From: CAWBCR01 sp963787375
GTDB taxonomy: Bacteria; Chloroflexota; Anaerolineae; Aggregatilineales; UBA3940
Direction: 5' to 3'
Assembly: GCA_963787375.1 (NCBI GenBank)
Contig: CAWBCR010000027.1
Location: forward strand, 168,373 to 232,372
DNA: 64,000 nucleotides
The notes under the pieces are model-generated. The model was not told where the DNA came from. It worked only from the letters and a program-made list of their open reading frames with translations, and did not search any database. The position numbers and the translations under genes are program-made. Of this stretch, positions 47,014-56,427 are shown in pieces. Position 1 is the first letter of the stretch, and every line of letters starts with the position of its first letter.

Positions 47014-48666
47014 TCACGGCGCGCCGCCCTGATCGTTATACGGGACCACTGCTTCTGGCGCAATATTGCCCGGCAGGTCGTAGAACACCGTGTACGGCCC
47101 GATGTGCTGCTCTTTGAACGCGATCCCCTTCGCCGCGAACGCCGCCTGAAGCGAGTCGTCAAGCGCGGGAAGGTTGCTGGTCACGTACACCGCGTGGTCC
47201 GCTGCCCGCGCCGCCGCGAGGTAAGGCGGATAACGCACATCGCGCGGAGTGTAGTTCATGTCAAGCTTATAAGGCAGCACCGGGGCCAGGATGATCCGCT
47301 CGTGCGTCAGAAACGCCAGGCGATACGCCACCCAGAAATTGCTGTAACCGCGTGTCGCTCCGATCGAGTCGAGGAAGGCGATCAGATCGCCGTCGGTCGC
47401 GTTCGACAGCGTCTCTGCTGGCAGAAGTTGCGTCGAGAGCCCCGGCGGGTTCTCGGCCATCGCCCGCACGGTGCCGTACAGGTTGTAGGCCGCGATCACC
47501 GCGAGAAGCGTCGGGGCGAGCCACCGCCTCGCCGCGCGCCTGCGCAATCTGCCCAGCCAGTCGCCCGCGATGACGGCCAGCGGCGGATACAGCACCAGCA
47601 GGTAGCGGCCCGTCGGCTCCGATCCAAACGACGAGCCAGCCAGCAGCGCCAGGATCAGTCCCCAGGCAGCCAGCAGGCCGGTCAGCGCCACGCGTGCAGC
47701 GTCCGACGTGTCGGGCTGCCGCACGCGCCGGGCAGCCTGCCACAGCATCAGTACATACAGCACCACGACCAGCACGCCGAGCGGCAGCAGGTTCCATTCC
47801 GCCGACCATGACGGTCGCAGCCCGAACAGCGCCGGCACGGCGAACAGCACCAGCGCCAGCAACCGCGTCCCGAGGCTGCCGCCCTGAGCGCCAACGGCGA
47901 CGTACTGCCCCAGCCGCACCCCGATCAGGTCGCCGAGCGTAGCAGCGGGGTCGCGCGCCAGCCCGATCAGCCACGGTACAGCCCCCACTATGACGCCCAG
48001 CGCTGCCAGCGCGATCAGCCGCCATGGCAGGCGGCGGCGCATGCGCCACACGCCCTGCACGACCAGCGGCCCCAGCGCGGCACCGATCAGCGGCAGCTCC
48101 CACCAGCCCACGCCAGCCACCAGCCCCGCCAGCAGCCAGCGTCTCGGCTCCGCGTGCCGCCCGGTCAGGATATCCCAGCCGATCAGCCACAGCAGGTTGT
48201 TAAGCAGCAGGATCTCGATCCACGGCCCCAGCGAGATCGACGTGTACAGCGACACCATCACTGGCGGCAGCGCCGCCAGCAGCCCTGCTGCCGCCGCCGC
48301 AAAGCGATCCTGGCTGATGCGCCACGCCAGCAGGTAGGTGGTTGCCACCACGCCCAGGTACATCAGCGGCGCGACCACCCGCCCGGCCATCACCGTCTGC
48401 CCGAACAGCGAAAACACGCCTGCGATCAGGTAACTGTCGAGCGTGCCCATGTAGGCCTGCCCGTACGTGAAGATCGGCCGTGCGCCCTGCAGAATGTGGC
48501 GCGCCATCAGCATCATGATGGCCTCGTCCGAATTAAATCCGATGCTGCCGGAGGCCAGCAGCGCGACCTTCAGCGCCAGCGCGGCGGCCAGCGCTGCGAG
48601 CAGCCCGCCATGCGCGCCGATCCGTCTCCAGATACCGGAAGTCTGCGTCATCTCCGTGTCAGTCAC
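47014..48666 (-). CDS. Multi-spanning membrane protein, GT-C-like (tandem paralog, downstream copy)
   Basis: The product of about 550 residues has at least ten membrane helices. The first loop has ASGSIGFNSDEAIMMLMARH and then TYGQAYMGTLDSYL, typical of a GT-C group where the acidic DE follows FNS. A cytoplasmic-side motif SLYTSISLGPWIEILLLNNL follows. The start is probably GTG 48666, after GGGGGGATCC and overlapping the stop of the upstream gene; ATG 48651 is an alternative. The upstream gene encodes a close paralog with the same ordered motifs, so the pair arose by tandem duplication. The C-terminal soluble region ends FKEQHIGPYTVFYDL. Confidence 0.75.
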   Translation of the reverse strand: MTDTEMTQTSGIWRRIGAHGGLLAALAAALALKVALLASGSIGFNSDEAIMMLMARHILQGARPIFTYGQAYMGTLDSYLIAGVFSLFGQTVMAGRVVAPLMYLGVVATTYLLAWRISQDRFAAAAAGLLAALPPVMVSLYTSISLGPWIEILLLNNLLWLIGWDILTGRHAEPRRWLLAGLVAGVGWWELPLIGAALGPLVVQGVWRMRRRLPWRLIALAALGVIVGAVPWLIGLARDPAATLGDLIGVRLGQYVAVGAQGGSLGTRLLALVLFAVPALFGLRPSWSAEWNLLPLGVLVVVLYVLMLWQAARRVRQPDTSDAARVALTGLLAAWGLILALLAGSSFGSEPTGRYLLVLYPPLAVIAGDWLGRLRRRAARRWLAPTLLAVIAAYNLYGTVRAMAENPPGLSTQLLPAETLSNATDGDLIAFLDSIGATRGYSNFWVAYRLAFLTHERIILAPVLPYKLDMNYTPRDVRYPPYLAAARAADHAVYVTSNLPALDDSLQAAFAAKGIAFKEQHIGPYTVFYDLPGNIAPEAVVPYNDQGGAP

Positions 48667-50338
48667 CCGGATCCCCCCCGCTGCTTGCCCCGAACGGCCC
48701 AAGCTCCTCCGGCGTCACCCGCCGCGAGAGCCCATAATATACTGTGTGGGGCCCGATCCGCTGCACAGCGTATCTCACCCCCAGCGCGTCGAGCCGCGCC
48801 GCGAGCGCCGCGTCGAGTTCCGGCAGGTTCGACACCACGTACACCGGGTTGGGCGCAGCGTCCGCCGCCGCCGAATAAGGCGGGTAACGGTTGTCGTGGT
48901 CGGTGTAGCTCATATCGGCCTTATATGGCAGGCGTGGTGCCAGGATGATCCGCTCACGCGTCAGGAACGCCAGCCGGAAGGTAACCCAGTAATCCGCGTA
49001 CCCTCGATCCGAGTGGATCGAGTCCAGAAAACTGATCAGCGCGCCGTCATATGCATTAGGGATGTCCGTGACCGGGTTGAACTGCGTCGTCAGCCCCGGC
49101 GGCGTGTCGATCACTGCCTTCAGAGTACCCCACAGGTTAAACAGCGCCAGCGCCGAAACGATCCCCGGCGCAGCCCAGCGCCGCCAGCCTGCCAGATGGG
49201 CCATCAGCCGCGCCGCCCAATCGCCGGTCAGGATCGCCAGCAGCGGGTACAGCGGCAGCAGGTAGCGCCCGGTCGGGTCGACGCCAAACGGTGACAGCAC
49301 AAATGCCAGTATCAGGATCAGCCAGCCACCCAGCAGCGTTCCGGCCATCACGCGGCTGTCGAGCAGTGCGCCGCGCAGCCGCCGCGCCGACTGCCACAGG
49401 ATCAGCAGGTACAGCGATGCGACGAAAACCCCAGCCACCGGCGCGATCCAGCTCAACGCCCACGGCGGCCTCATCCCGAACAACGCCGGCAGGTTGAAGC
49501 CAACCAGCGACACGATCCGGCCCGGCACGCCGAGCCGCCCCACCGAGGCCGCCACTGTCTGTCCGAAGCGCACGCCCAGCAGGTCGCCCAGGTAGGCGGC
49601 TGGGTTCGACAGCACACCGGCAATCCACGGCCCTGCGCCGATCGCGAAGCCCGCCGCCAGCAGGCCGTATCGCGCCCAGTGGCTGATCACCTGACCGCCT
49701 GTCAGCCTGCCATCCCCGGTCGCGCCGCCGGGCAGAACGAAGCACACCGCCATCGGCGCTGCCGCCGTGATCACCAGCGCCATCGCCCACCAGCCCAGCC
49801 CGGCCAGCAGCCCCCATGCCAGCCACCACCCCGCCGACTGCTTCCGCCCGCTCAACAGGTCCCAGCCGAGCAGCAGCAGCAGGTTATTGATCAGCAGCGT
49901 CTCGCCGTAATCGCCCAGCGAAGCGGTCGTGTACAGGCTGACCATCACCGGCGGCACGGCGACCAGCAGCGCAGCCATCCACGCCGCCGTGCTGCTGACG
50001 CTCAGCCGCCGGGCCAGCACGCCCGTCGTCACGATCACCCCGGCAAACAGTGCCGCTTGCACCAACCGGATGGCCGTCACTGTCTGTCCGAAGACGGCGA
50101 ACGCGCCCGCCACCAGGTACGCATCCAGCGCGCCCATGTAGGCCTGCCCGTAGAAGAAGGCCGGATGCTGACCCTGCAGAATGTGGCGGGCCATCAGCCC
50201 GATAATCGCTTCGTCGGAGTTGAAGCCGACGCTGCCGGAGGCGATCAGTGCGCCTTTCAGCGCCAGCCCGGCAGCCAGCGCGAGCCACAGCCCCCACCCA
50301 GCGTGTGTTCCTGGCCGATCCGTTTCAAGGTGGCTCAT
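48659..50338 (-). CDS. Multi-spanning membrane protein, GT-C-like (tandem paralog, upstream copy)
   Basis: The 559-residue protein shares with its downstream neighbour GSVGFNSDEAIIGLMARHIL, FYGQAYMGALDAYLVAGAF and PPVMVSLYTTASLGDYGETL, and a C-terminal ERIILAPRLPYKADMSYTDH that matches ERIILAPVLPYKLDMNYTPR in the other copy. It is the first gene of the minus-strand membrane-protein cluster ending at 42,575, and diverges from the plus-strand gene at 50,437 across about 98 bases that should hold both promoters. The domain layout, many helices followed by an extracytoplasmic C-terminus, suits transfer from a lipid-linked sugar. Acceptor unknown. Confidence 0.75.
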   Translation of the reverse strand: MSHLETDRPGTHAGWGLWLALAAGLALKGALIASGSVGFNSDEAIIGLMARHILQGQHPAFFYGQAYMGALDAYLVAGAFAVFGQTVTAIRLVQAALFAGVIVTTGVLARRLSVSSTAAWMAALLVAVPPVMVSLYTTASLGDYGETLLINNLLLLLGWDLLSGRKQSAGWWLAWGLLAGLGWWAMALVITAAAPMAVCFVLPGGATGDGRLTGGQVISHWARYGLLAAGFAIGAGPWIAGVLSNPAAYLGDLLGVRFGQTVAASVGRLGVPGRIVSLVGFNLPALFGMRPPWALSWIAPVAGVFVASLYLLILWQSARRLRGALLDSRVMAGTLLGGWLILILAFVLSPFGVDPTGRYLLPLYPLLAILTGDWAARLMAHLAGWRRWAAPGIVSALALFNLWGTLKAVIDTPPGLTTQFNPVTDIPNAYDGALISFLDSIHSDRGYADYWVTFRLAFLTRERIILAPRLPYKADMSYTDHDNRYPPYSAAADAAPNPVYVVSNLPELDAALAARLDALGVRYAVQRIGPHTVYYGLSRRVTPEELGPFGASSGGDPGD

Positions 50339-50436
50339 GTTCGCTATGCTACACTACCCGGCCCTTTCCCCGCAATACAGGGTAGCACCCCGGTTTCTTT
50401 CCGCGCCTTCTGTCCCATTGACGCCCGCCGCCGCAG

Positions 50437-52023
50437 ATGGCATACTGCTGCCTGATGGACAACTCGCACCACGTTGCTTCCCCATACACCCGCCTTGACG
50501 GGCTGCTGATGCTGGCGCTGGCCGCGCTGGCGGTGGCGCTGCGCCTGCTGCCCGGCCTGCGCATCATCGATGACGCCTACATTACCTACCGCTATGCGCG
50601 CAACATCGTGGATGGGATCGGATTTGTGTACAGCGCAGGTGAGCACGTGCTGGGCACGACGACCCCGCTGTACACGCTGCTGCTCGCCGCGTTGAGCACT
50701 CTCACCCGCGCTGATCTGCCGCACATCTCGGTTGCGGTCAACGCGGTGGCAGGCGGCGCGAACGCCGCGCTGCTGTACGCCATCGCCCGCCGCCTGCTGT
50801 CCGACCGCTGGCCGGGCGTGGCGCTGGGTGTGCTATGGGCCGTCGCACCCAAGCCGGTCACCTTTGCGGTGGGCGGCATGGAGACCAGCGTGTTCGTCGC
50901 CCTGACGCTGGGCGCGTTCGCGGCGTGGCTGGCCGGTCGGACGCTGCCCGCCGCCGCGCTGACCGCTCTGGCGATCCTGACCCGTCCCGACGCGTTGATC
51001 TGGGCCGGGCCGCTGGCCGTCGCTATGATCATGGCTGCCTGGCGCGACTATTCCTTCCGCCCGCCCCTCAAACGCCTGCCGTGGCCCGAGTTAGCCGTGG
51101 CCCTGGCGCTGATCGCGCCGTGGGTGGTGTTCGCCACGGCCACCTTTGGCAGCCCGCTGACCCATTCCGTCGCCGCCAAATCCGTTGCCTACGATCTGCC
51201 GCCCACGCAGGCGCTTGCCGCGCTGATCCAGCACTTCGCGACGCCGTTCTTCGAGTTCGACACGTTCGGCTCAGTCGGAGCCATCATCGGGGCTCTGATC
51301 TACCCCCTGTTGGCGCTGATGGGCTCGCTGTTCCTGTATCACGCCAACGCGCGCTCGCTGCCGCTGACGCTGTACCCATGGCTGTTTTTCGCCGCGTTTG
51401 CCATCGCCAACCCACTGATGTTCCGCTGGTACGCCGCGCCGACGCTGCCATTCTATTTCCTGTCGATTGTCGCCGGCCTGTGGGGCCTCACGCAGCGAGC
51501 TGGTGGCACGAAGGTTGCGCGGGCTGCGCTTGCTGTCGCCGCGATCTTCTGGACGGCGATCAGCCTCAACGCGTGGACGCTGCATCCTGACCACGGCCCG
51601 GATCGTCCTGCGCCGCAGATGGCGTGGATCAGGCTGGAACTGTTGTACGAGCAGGCCGGGCGACTGCTCACGCCGCGTGTCACGCCGCACACCGTCGTCG
51701 CTGCCGGCGACATCGGCGCGGTAGGATGGTATTCCGGCGCGCGTATCCTCGATACGCTGGGGCTCGTCTCGCCGGAGTCAACTGCCTACTATCCCATCGA
51801 TCCCACGCTGCTGGCCGGGATGCCTTACGCCATCGCGCCCGACCTCATCATGGATCGCCTGCCCGACTACGTCGTCGCACCGGAGGTTTACCTGCGCAAC
51901 GGGCTGCTCAAAGACCCGCGCTTCGCTGTGCATTATCGCCTGCTCGACAAGCTGCCCACGGACATCTACGGCAGCGATGGCCTGCTAATCTACGCGCGCA
52001 GCGACCCGCCCCTCACACCGTAG
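50437..52023 (+). CDS. Multi-spanning membrane protein, GT-C-like
   Basis: The 528-residue protein is the plus-strand relative of the gene at 38,725. The first loop is RIIDDAYITYRYARNIVDGI, followed by GEHVLGTTTPLYTLLLA, both strong signatures of a GT-C group common in Chloroflexota and Actinobacteria. About ten helices precede a soluble C-terminus with AAGDIGAVGWYSGARILDTL, GLVSPESTAYYP and LPDYVVAPEVY. The start may be ATG 50437 or ATG 50455 (MDNSHH); neither has a strong site. It interrupts the run of minus-strand genes and ends 26 bases before the convergent mannosyltransferase-like gene. Confidence 0.75.
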   Translation: MAYCCLMDNSHHVASPYTRLDGLLMLALAALAVALRLLPGLRIIDDAYITYRYARNIVDGIGFVYSAGEHVLGTTTPLYTLLLAALSTLTRADLPHISVAVNAVAGGANAALLYAIARRLLSDRWPGVALGVLWAVAPKPVTFAVGGMETSVFVALTLGAFAAWLAGRTLPAAALTALAILTRPDALIWAGPLAVAMIMAAWRDYSFRPPLKRLPWPELAVALALIAPWVVFATATFGSPLTHSVAAKSVAYDLPPTQALAALIQHFATPFFEFDTFGSVGAIIGALIYPLLALMGSLFLYHANARSLPLTLYPWLFFAAFAIANPLMFRWYAAPTLPFYFLSIVAGLWGLTQRAGGTKVARAALAVAAIFWTAISLNAWTLHPDHGPDRPAPQMAWIRLELLYEQAGRLLTPRVTPHTVVAAGDIGAVGWYSGARILDTLGLVSPESTAYYPIDPTLLAGMPYAIAPDLIMDRLPDYVVAPEVYLRNGLLKDPRFAVHYRLLDKLPTDIYGSDGLLIYARSDPPLTP

Positions 52024-52048
52024 TCACCCGTCCACAAACAAGACAGGC

Positions 52049-52784
52049 CTACCGCCCCTTCACCTTCGTCCGCAGCCGTCGCCAGCTCAGACGCAGCACC
52101 GTGTACATCGCCTTGCGTATCTCCGCCTGCGAGATCTTCGACTGCCCCAGCTTGCGATCCTCAAACACGATCGGCACTTCGCCTACACGGTAGCCCGCGC
52201 GCTGCACCAGGTACAGCATCTCGATCAGGAACGAGTAGCCGCTGCTAAAGATCGAGTTCGAGCGGCAGCGATTCGAGCACTTCGCGCCGGTAGCAGCGGA
52301 AGCCCGCCGTCGCATCCTGCGCTTTCAGGCCCAGCATTGTCCGGGCGAAGGCATTCGCGCCCCGGCTCAACGCCTGCCGGTACAAAGGGAAGTCGGGGTT
52401 GGAGCCGCCCTTCACGTAGCGCGAGCCGATCACCAGGTCGTAGCCGCTCTGCGCCAAGGCCACCATCGCCGGGATGTAGCGCGGGTGGTGTGAGAAGTCA
52501 GCATCCATCGTCATGATGAAGCGTGGTGTGCGACCGAACGCCTCGCGGAAGCCCGCTAGGTATGCGGTGCCCAGCCCCAGTTTCCCCGTGCGATGCACGG
52601 TGAACACCAGCCCCGCATGTTCTGCGGCCAACTGATCGGCCAGCGCGCCGGTGCCATCCGGTGAGCCGTCGTCGACGACGATCACGCCCAGGTCCAGCGG
52701 CAGATCCAGCAGCATCGGGACCAGCAGGGAGATGTTCTCAACTTCGTTGTAGGTCGGCACGACGACCAGCGTTTCGGGCATCAC
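52049..52784 (-). CDS. Polyprenol-phosphate mannosyltransferase-like GT2 (frame interrupted near 52258)
   Basis: The enzyme would load mannose or another sugar from a nucleotide donor onto polyprenyl phosphate. It has TLVVVPTYNEVENISLLVPM, VIVVDDGSPDGTGALAD, the DxD motif IMTMDADFSHHPRYIPAM, VIGSRYVKGGSNPDFPLYR and TAGFRCYRREVLE, matching DPM1/Ppm1 catalytic domains. The frame breaks after LPLE; removing one base near 52258 gives SIFSSGYSFLIEMLYLVQRA and GEVPIVFEDRKLGQSKIS, the expected end (about 245 residues). No membrane anchor is fused. Its presence inside a cluster of GT-C proteins fits: it supplies the lipid-linked sugar they use. Confidence 0.86.
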
Positions 52785-52910
52785 AGCACGCTTTCATGCA
52801 GGCGGGCATCGCCTGAGAGGGCAACGTCGGGGTCAGGGAGGAGTTCACAGACAGGCCGCGATCATACCGGGTCACCCCTTGATGGTCAAACGCAGCGGCC
52901 CACCGCGTTC

Positions 52911-52939
52911 TTGCCAATCACACGTAAACACGCTAAAAC
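52911..52939 (+). promoter_or_regulatory. Possible promoter of the plus-strand membrane protein gene
   Basis: TTGCCA (52911-52916) and TAAAAC (52934-52939) are 17 bases apart, 36 bases before the ATG at 52976. The -10 box matches only 4 of 6 positions. Confidence 0.4.
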
Positions 52940-52975
52940 ACAGCGACCCCACTCACCAGACGGAGGCGCGCACGC

Positions 52976-54098
52976 ATGACCGACCCCAACCGACCTTCCC
53001 CCGGCCTTCTGGCCCGTATCCGCCCGTGGATGGTCGCGCTGGCGCTGATGCTGGTCTACCTTGGCGTCGTGTTTGCGCTGCACCACGGCGACCCCCTGAC
53101 TTTTCTGTTCATGCCCCAGCCGCCTTCGCCGGAGCATCCACAGGGCACCGAGGGCTACGACGGGCAGTTCGTGTACGCCATCGCCCGCGACCCGCTGACC
53201 TCGGTCCCGCACCTCGACGTGCCTGCCTACCGGCTGCAGCGCATCCTGCTGCCTGTGCTGGCCCATGTGCTGGCCTTTGGACAGGAGCCACTCATCCCGT
53301 GGACGCTACTGCTCATCGACGTGGCCTCGTATATCGCCGGCATGATTCATTCTGGAGCGGCTGCTCGAAGCCGAGGGGGCCAGCCCTTGGTGGGCGCTGG
53401 TCTACGGGCTGTCGGCGGGGATCTTCATGTCGGTGCGGCTCAGCCTCACCGAGCCGCTGGCTTACGCGCTGGTCATCGCCGCGATATGGCTCGACCGGCG
53501 GGAGCACCCCTGGTGGTCGGCGATAGGCTTCGCGCTGGCGGGCCTCACCAAAGAGCCCGCATTGATCTTTGCCGGGGCTTATATGCTGTGGATGGTGTTC
53601 GAGCGCCGCTGGTGGGACGCTGTTCGGCTGGGTCTCGTCGCGTGGGTGCCGTTCATCGCCTGGCAGGGCGTGCTCTACCTGTGGCTGGGCAGCCCTGGCC
53701 TCGGACCGGGCGGTGCCCTGCGCACCCCGTTTGAGATCATCCCGTACTTCGGCTTCTGGCGCATCTATACCACGACTGGCAGCGTGACGGTCTTCGCCGC
53801 GTTTGCCGCCGTCGCCGGCCTGATGGTCGTCGTGCCCAGCATATGGGGCGTCATTCGCAGCCTGCTCGACCTCGCGCGGCGGGTGTGGCATCCCTATGTG
53901 TTTTTGCTGCTGGCTAACGCCGCTGTCTTTGCGATTATCCCCTACAGCACTTTCCGCGAGCCGCTGGGAATCCTGCGCCTTATCCCCGGCCTGACGGTCG
54001 CCCTGCTGCTGTACGCCGCTCGCTATCGCCGAGGGTCGATGCTGCGGTACAGCCTGTTATGGTTGGCAACCCTGGCCTTCGTCTTGGTTAGCGGGTAG
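52976..54098 (+). CDS. Multi-spanning membrane protein, GT-C-like (frame interrupted near 53348)
   Basis: ATG 52976 follows GGAGG. The first 125 residues have one helix, then GYDGQFVYAIARDPLTSVPH, a pattern (YDGQFxYxIARDP) frequent in GT-C proteins of unknown acceptor, and PAYRLQRILLPVLAHVLAFG. The frame then changes; removing one base near 53348 gives YIAGMIILERLLEAEGASPW and continues through MSVRLSLTEPLAYALVIAAI and GLTKEPALIFAGAYMLW to the TAG at 54096-54098, about 373 residues. The LTKEP segment is a usual helix boundary motif of the group. The gene is convergent with the minus-strand YfhO operon, with only 7 bases between stop codons. Confidence 0.7.
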
Positions 54099-54105
54099 AG
54101 AGTTC

Positions 54106-56427
54106 TCACTGCGAAGCTGTAAGGTGATCTGTTTCCTCTTCCTTCGCGTCCTTGCGGTGGGTCTTCTTTCTCCCGACCGCCTGCAGCCCCACCCACACCA
54201 TCAGTGCCGCTGCGCTGATCCCTGCGCCGATCCGCACGCTCGCCGGGCGGTAGCTGAACGTCACCGTATGCGCGCCGGGCGGCACCTGGACCACCCGGAA
54301 CGCGCCGTTGGCCCGCGTGATCGCCGCCGGCTGCCCGTCGACCGCCGCCACCCAGCCCGGATAATCCGTGTCGACCAGCACCAGCCACGCGGCCCTGTCT
54401 GCCTCCACCGCGACCGCGACCTGTTCCGCTGCATCTGAGGTAATCTCGGCCATCCCAGCATCGATCCGCTGGCAGGTCAGCCCGCCACCCTGCGCCGGGG
54501 CGCAGTCGGCCAGCGCCGCGCGCGGCCACGGATCGGGCACGCGATAGGCGATCATCCCCCCGGCTTGCCCGATTGGCTCCAGGCCCGGCTGCGTCTCCGT
54601 CGAGAGCAGCGTCCCGACGCCCATCTGTTGCAGCGCCGTGATCCGCGCCTCGCCGCTCAACGCGTCGAGCGCCCGCAGCAGCCCAGCCTCGTCGCCCACC
54701 AGCAGCGGATCGAAGTTACTCGCGCTCGCCACCCTGTCAAGCATTCCCAGGTTGGGCAACAACGACTCGCGCAGCGCATCCCAATAGGCCTGGTCGCCGC
54801 TGTGGAAGTCCTTGAGGCTCAGATATACGCTGTATCGGGCCTGATAGTCGTCGTCGGGCGTGATCGCCGTCCGCGTGCCCGGCGGGATCAGCGCCGCCAG
54901 CGGTGAGGTCTGGTGGTAGATCGCCGCGGGCAGGGTCGGGTTGAGCCCCCATCCCGCCGACACAAAGTCAGCGACCAGCAGCGCCAGCGCCAGCGCCTCC
55001 CAGCGCGTATGGGCACGCGCGTTGCCCTCCATTCGCTGCTTGATCAGCACCAGCGCCGCGAGCGCCATCACGCCCACACCCAGCCGCCCGAATGCACGCA
55101 GCATCGTCGGCTGGACTGCCGCGCCGAGCGCCGCCGTGCCAGCCAGCGCACCGATCACCAGCGCCGCCCCGGCTGCCAGCCCCCGCCGCGCCCAGGCCAG
55201 CCCGGTCCGCCGCACGTGCCAGCCCTCCGCCCCGACCCCGCCCAGCACACACAGCGCGAACACCGCCAGCACCATCCAGCGCGCCGGCCCATTGAACAGG
55301 TTGAACGTTGGCACGTGCTCAAACAGCCACACGAAGACCGGCGTATTCCAGCCCAGCGCCAGCACGAACACGACCGGCAGCGCCGCTGCATAGAACGGCA
55401 CCGCACGCAGCGGCGCGCCCATCTCACCCCGCCCGCGCCGGGTCCGCACCCATTCCCCCACCGACCTTGCCGCCAGCATCAACGGGAGCAGCCCTACGTA
55501 CACGGCGTCTTCCCAGTACGCACCATAGCCCCAGTAGCTGCCCGTCGCAGGGCTGCCGAAGAAGCCCGGCATAAGAAACGTGAGAAAGTGCCACGGCCAG
55601 AACGAATACGACAGCGCCGTCGCATAATCGACGCCCGCCGAGCGCTGCGAGTGCAGCATCAACTCGGCGGTGGGCAGGAGCTGCGCCGCCGCAATCGCAA
55701 CGCCCAACAGCACGCCGCCCAGCGCTGCCAGCAGCCGCCAAAGCAGAAGGGGATGGGGGGTGGGGATTTCAGTCACTCTCCATACCGCATACGCCCCGGC
55801 CATCTGCAGCGCATAGAAGCTCATCTGCGCGTGCCCGGCCAGCAGCATCAGCGCCACTATCCCACCAAGAACGCTGAGTTTTCGGAAGCAGGCAGGAGGT
55901 ATCGGAGTTGAGGGTGGTTCCGACCTCTCCCCCACCACGCCATCGACCGCCCACAGCAGCCACGGCAGCCACGCCGCTGCGTCGACCATCGTCAGGAAGC
56001 CGAAGCGCGCCACGAAGAAGCCGCTCAGTGCGAAGCCAATCGCGCCGACACCCTGCCCCAGCCGCCCTACCCCGATCCGCTTGAGGTAGGCCATCATGCC
56101 CAGCCCGGCCAGCAGCAGGTGCAGCATCCCGACGATCCCCGCCGCGTACTCTGCCGGCACGATCAGATACAGCCAGTTGGGCGGATAGAGGATCGCCGTC
56201 TGGTAATTGGCCAGCAGCGGCGCGCCGCTGCCCACCATTGGATTCCACAGCGGCAGCCGCCCGCCGCGCAGCGCGCCGAACGCCGCCGACCGCCACGGCG
56301 CGAATTGCAGCAGCGGCAGCCCCCAGACGATCACCTGCCCCAGCAGCAGCCGGTAGAACAGCACGCCGATCCCCACCGCCAGAACAACGGCGGGCAGCCA
56401 CCGTCCCCGGCCCGTCAACTCGCTCAC
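54106..56427 (-). CDS. YfhO family membrane protein (second copy in the operon)
   Basis: The 773-residue protein has twelve or more helices and the YfhO hallmarks: LPLWNPMVGSGAPLLANYQT and ILYPPNWLYLIVPAEYAAG near residue 60-95, ALSGFFVARFGFLTMVDAAA and WLPWLLWAVDG, and a large soluble C-terminus with VDTDYPGWVAAVDGQPAAIT and VPPGAHTVTFSYRPASVRIG, the typical closing domain (YPGWxAxVDGxP). Gram-positive YfhO adds sugars to teichoic acid or a related polymer using a lipid-linked donor. The product ends in a charged tail. The gene is last in a four-gene operon and starts inside the stop of the upstream gene (ATGA overlap), so translation is coupled. Confidence 0.85.
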   Translation of the reverse strand: MSELTGRGRWLPAVVLAVGIGVLFYRLLLGQVIVWGLPLLQFAPWRSAAFGALRGGRLPLWNPMVGSGAPLLANYQTAILYPPNWLYLIVPAEYAAGIVGMLHLLLAGLGMMAYLKRIGVGRLGQGVGAIGFALSGFFVARFGFLTMVDAAAWLPWLLWAVDGVVGERSEPPSTPIPPACFRKLSVLGGIVALMLLAGHAQMSFYALQMAGAYAVWRVTEIPTPHPLLLWRLLAALGGVLLGVAIAAAQLLPTAELMLHSQRSAGVDYATALSYSFWPWHFLTFLMPGFFGSPATGSYWGYGAYWEDAVYVGLLPLMLAARSVGEWVRTRRGRGEMGAPLRAVPFYAAALPVVFVLALGWNTPVFVWLFEHVPTFNLFNGPARWMVLAVFALCVLGGVGAEGWHVRRTGLAWARRGLAAGAALVIGALAGTAALGAAVQPTMLRAFGRLGVGVMALAALVLIKQRMEGNARAHTRWEALALALLVADFVSAGWGLNPTLPAAIYHQTSPLAALIPPGTRTAITPDDDYQARYSVYLSLKDFHSGDQAYWDALRESLLPNLGMLDRVASASNFDPLLVGDEAGLLRALDALSGEARITALQQMGVGTLLSTETQPGLEPIGQAGGMIAYRVPDPWPRAALADCAPAQGGGLTCQRIDAGMAEITSDAAEQVAVAVEADRAAWLVLVDTDYPGWVAAVDGQPAAITRANGAFRVVQVPPGAHTVTFSYRPASVRIGAGISAAALMVWVGLQAVGRKKTHRKDAKEEETDHLTASQ

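Noticed and set aside
46572..47162. Separate small genes within 45,451-47,162
   Set aside because: The pieces join by single-base changes into one membrane protein with family-typical order, so they are fragments of one gene.
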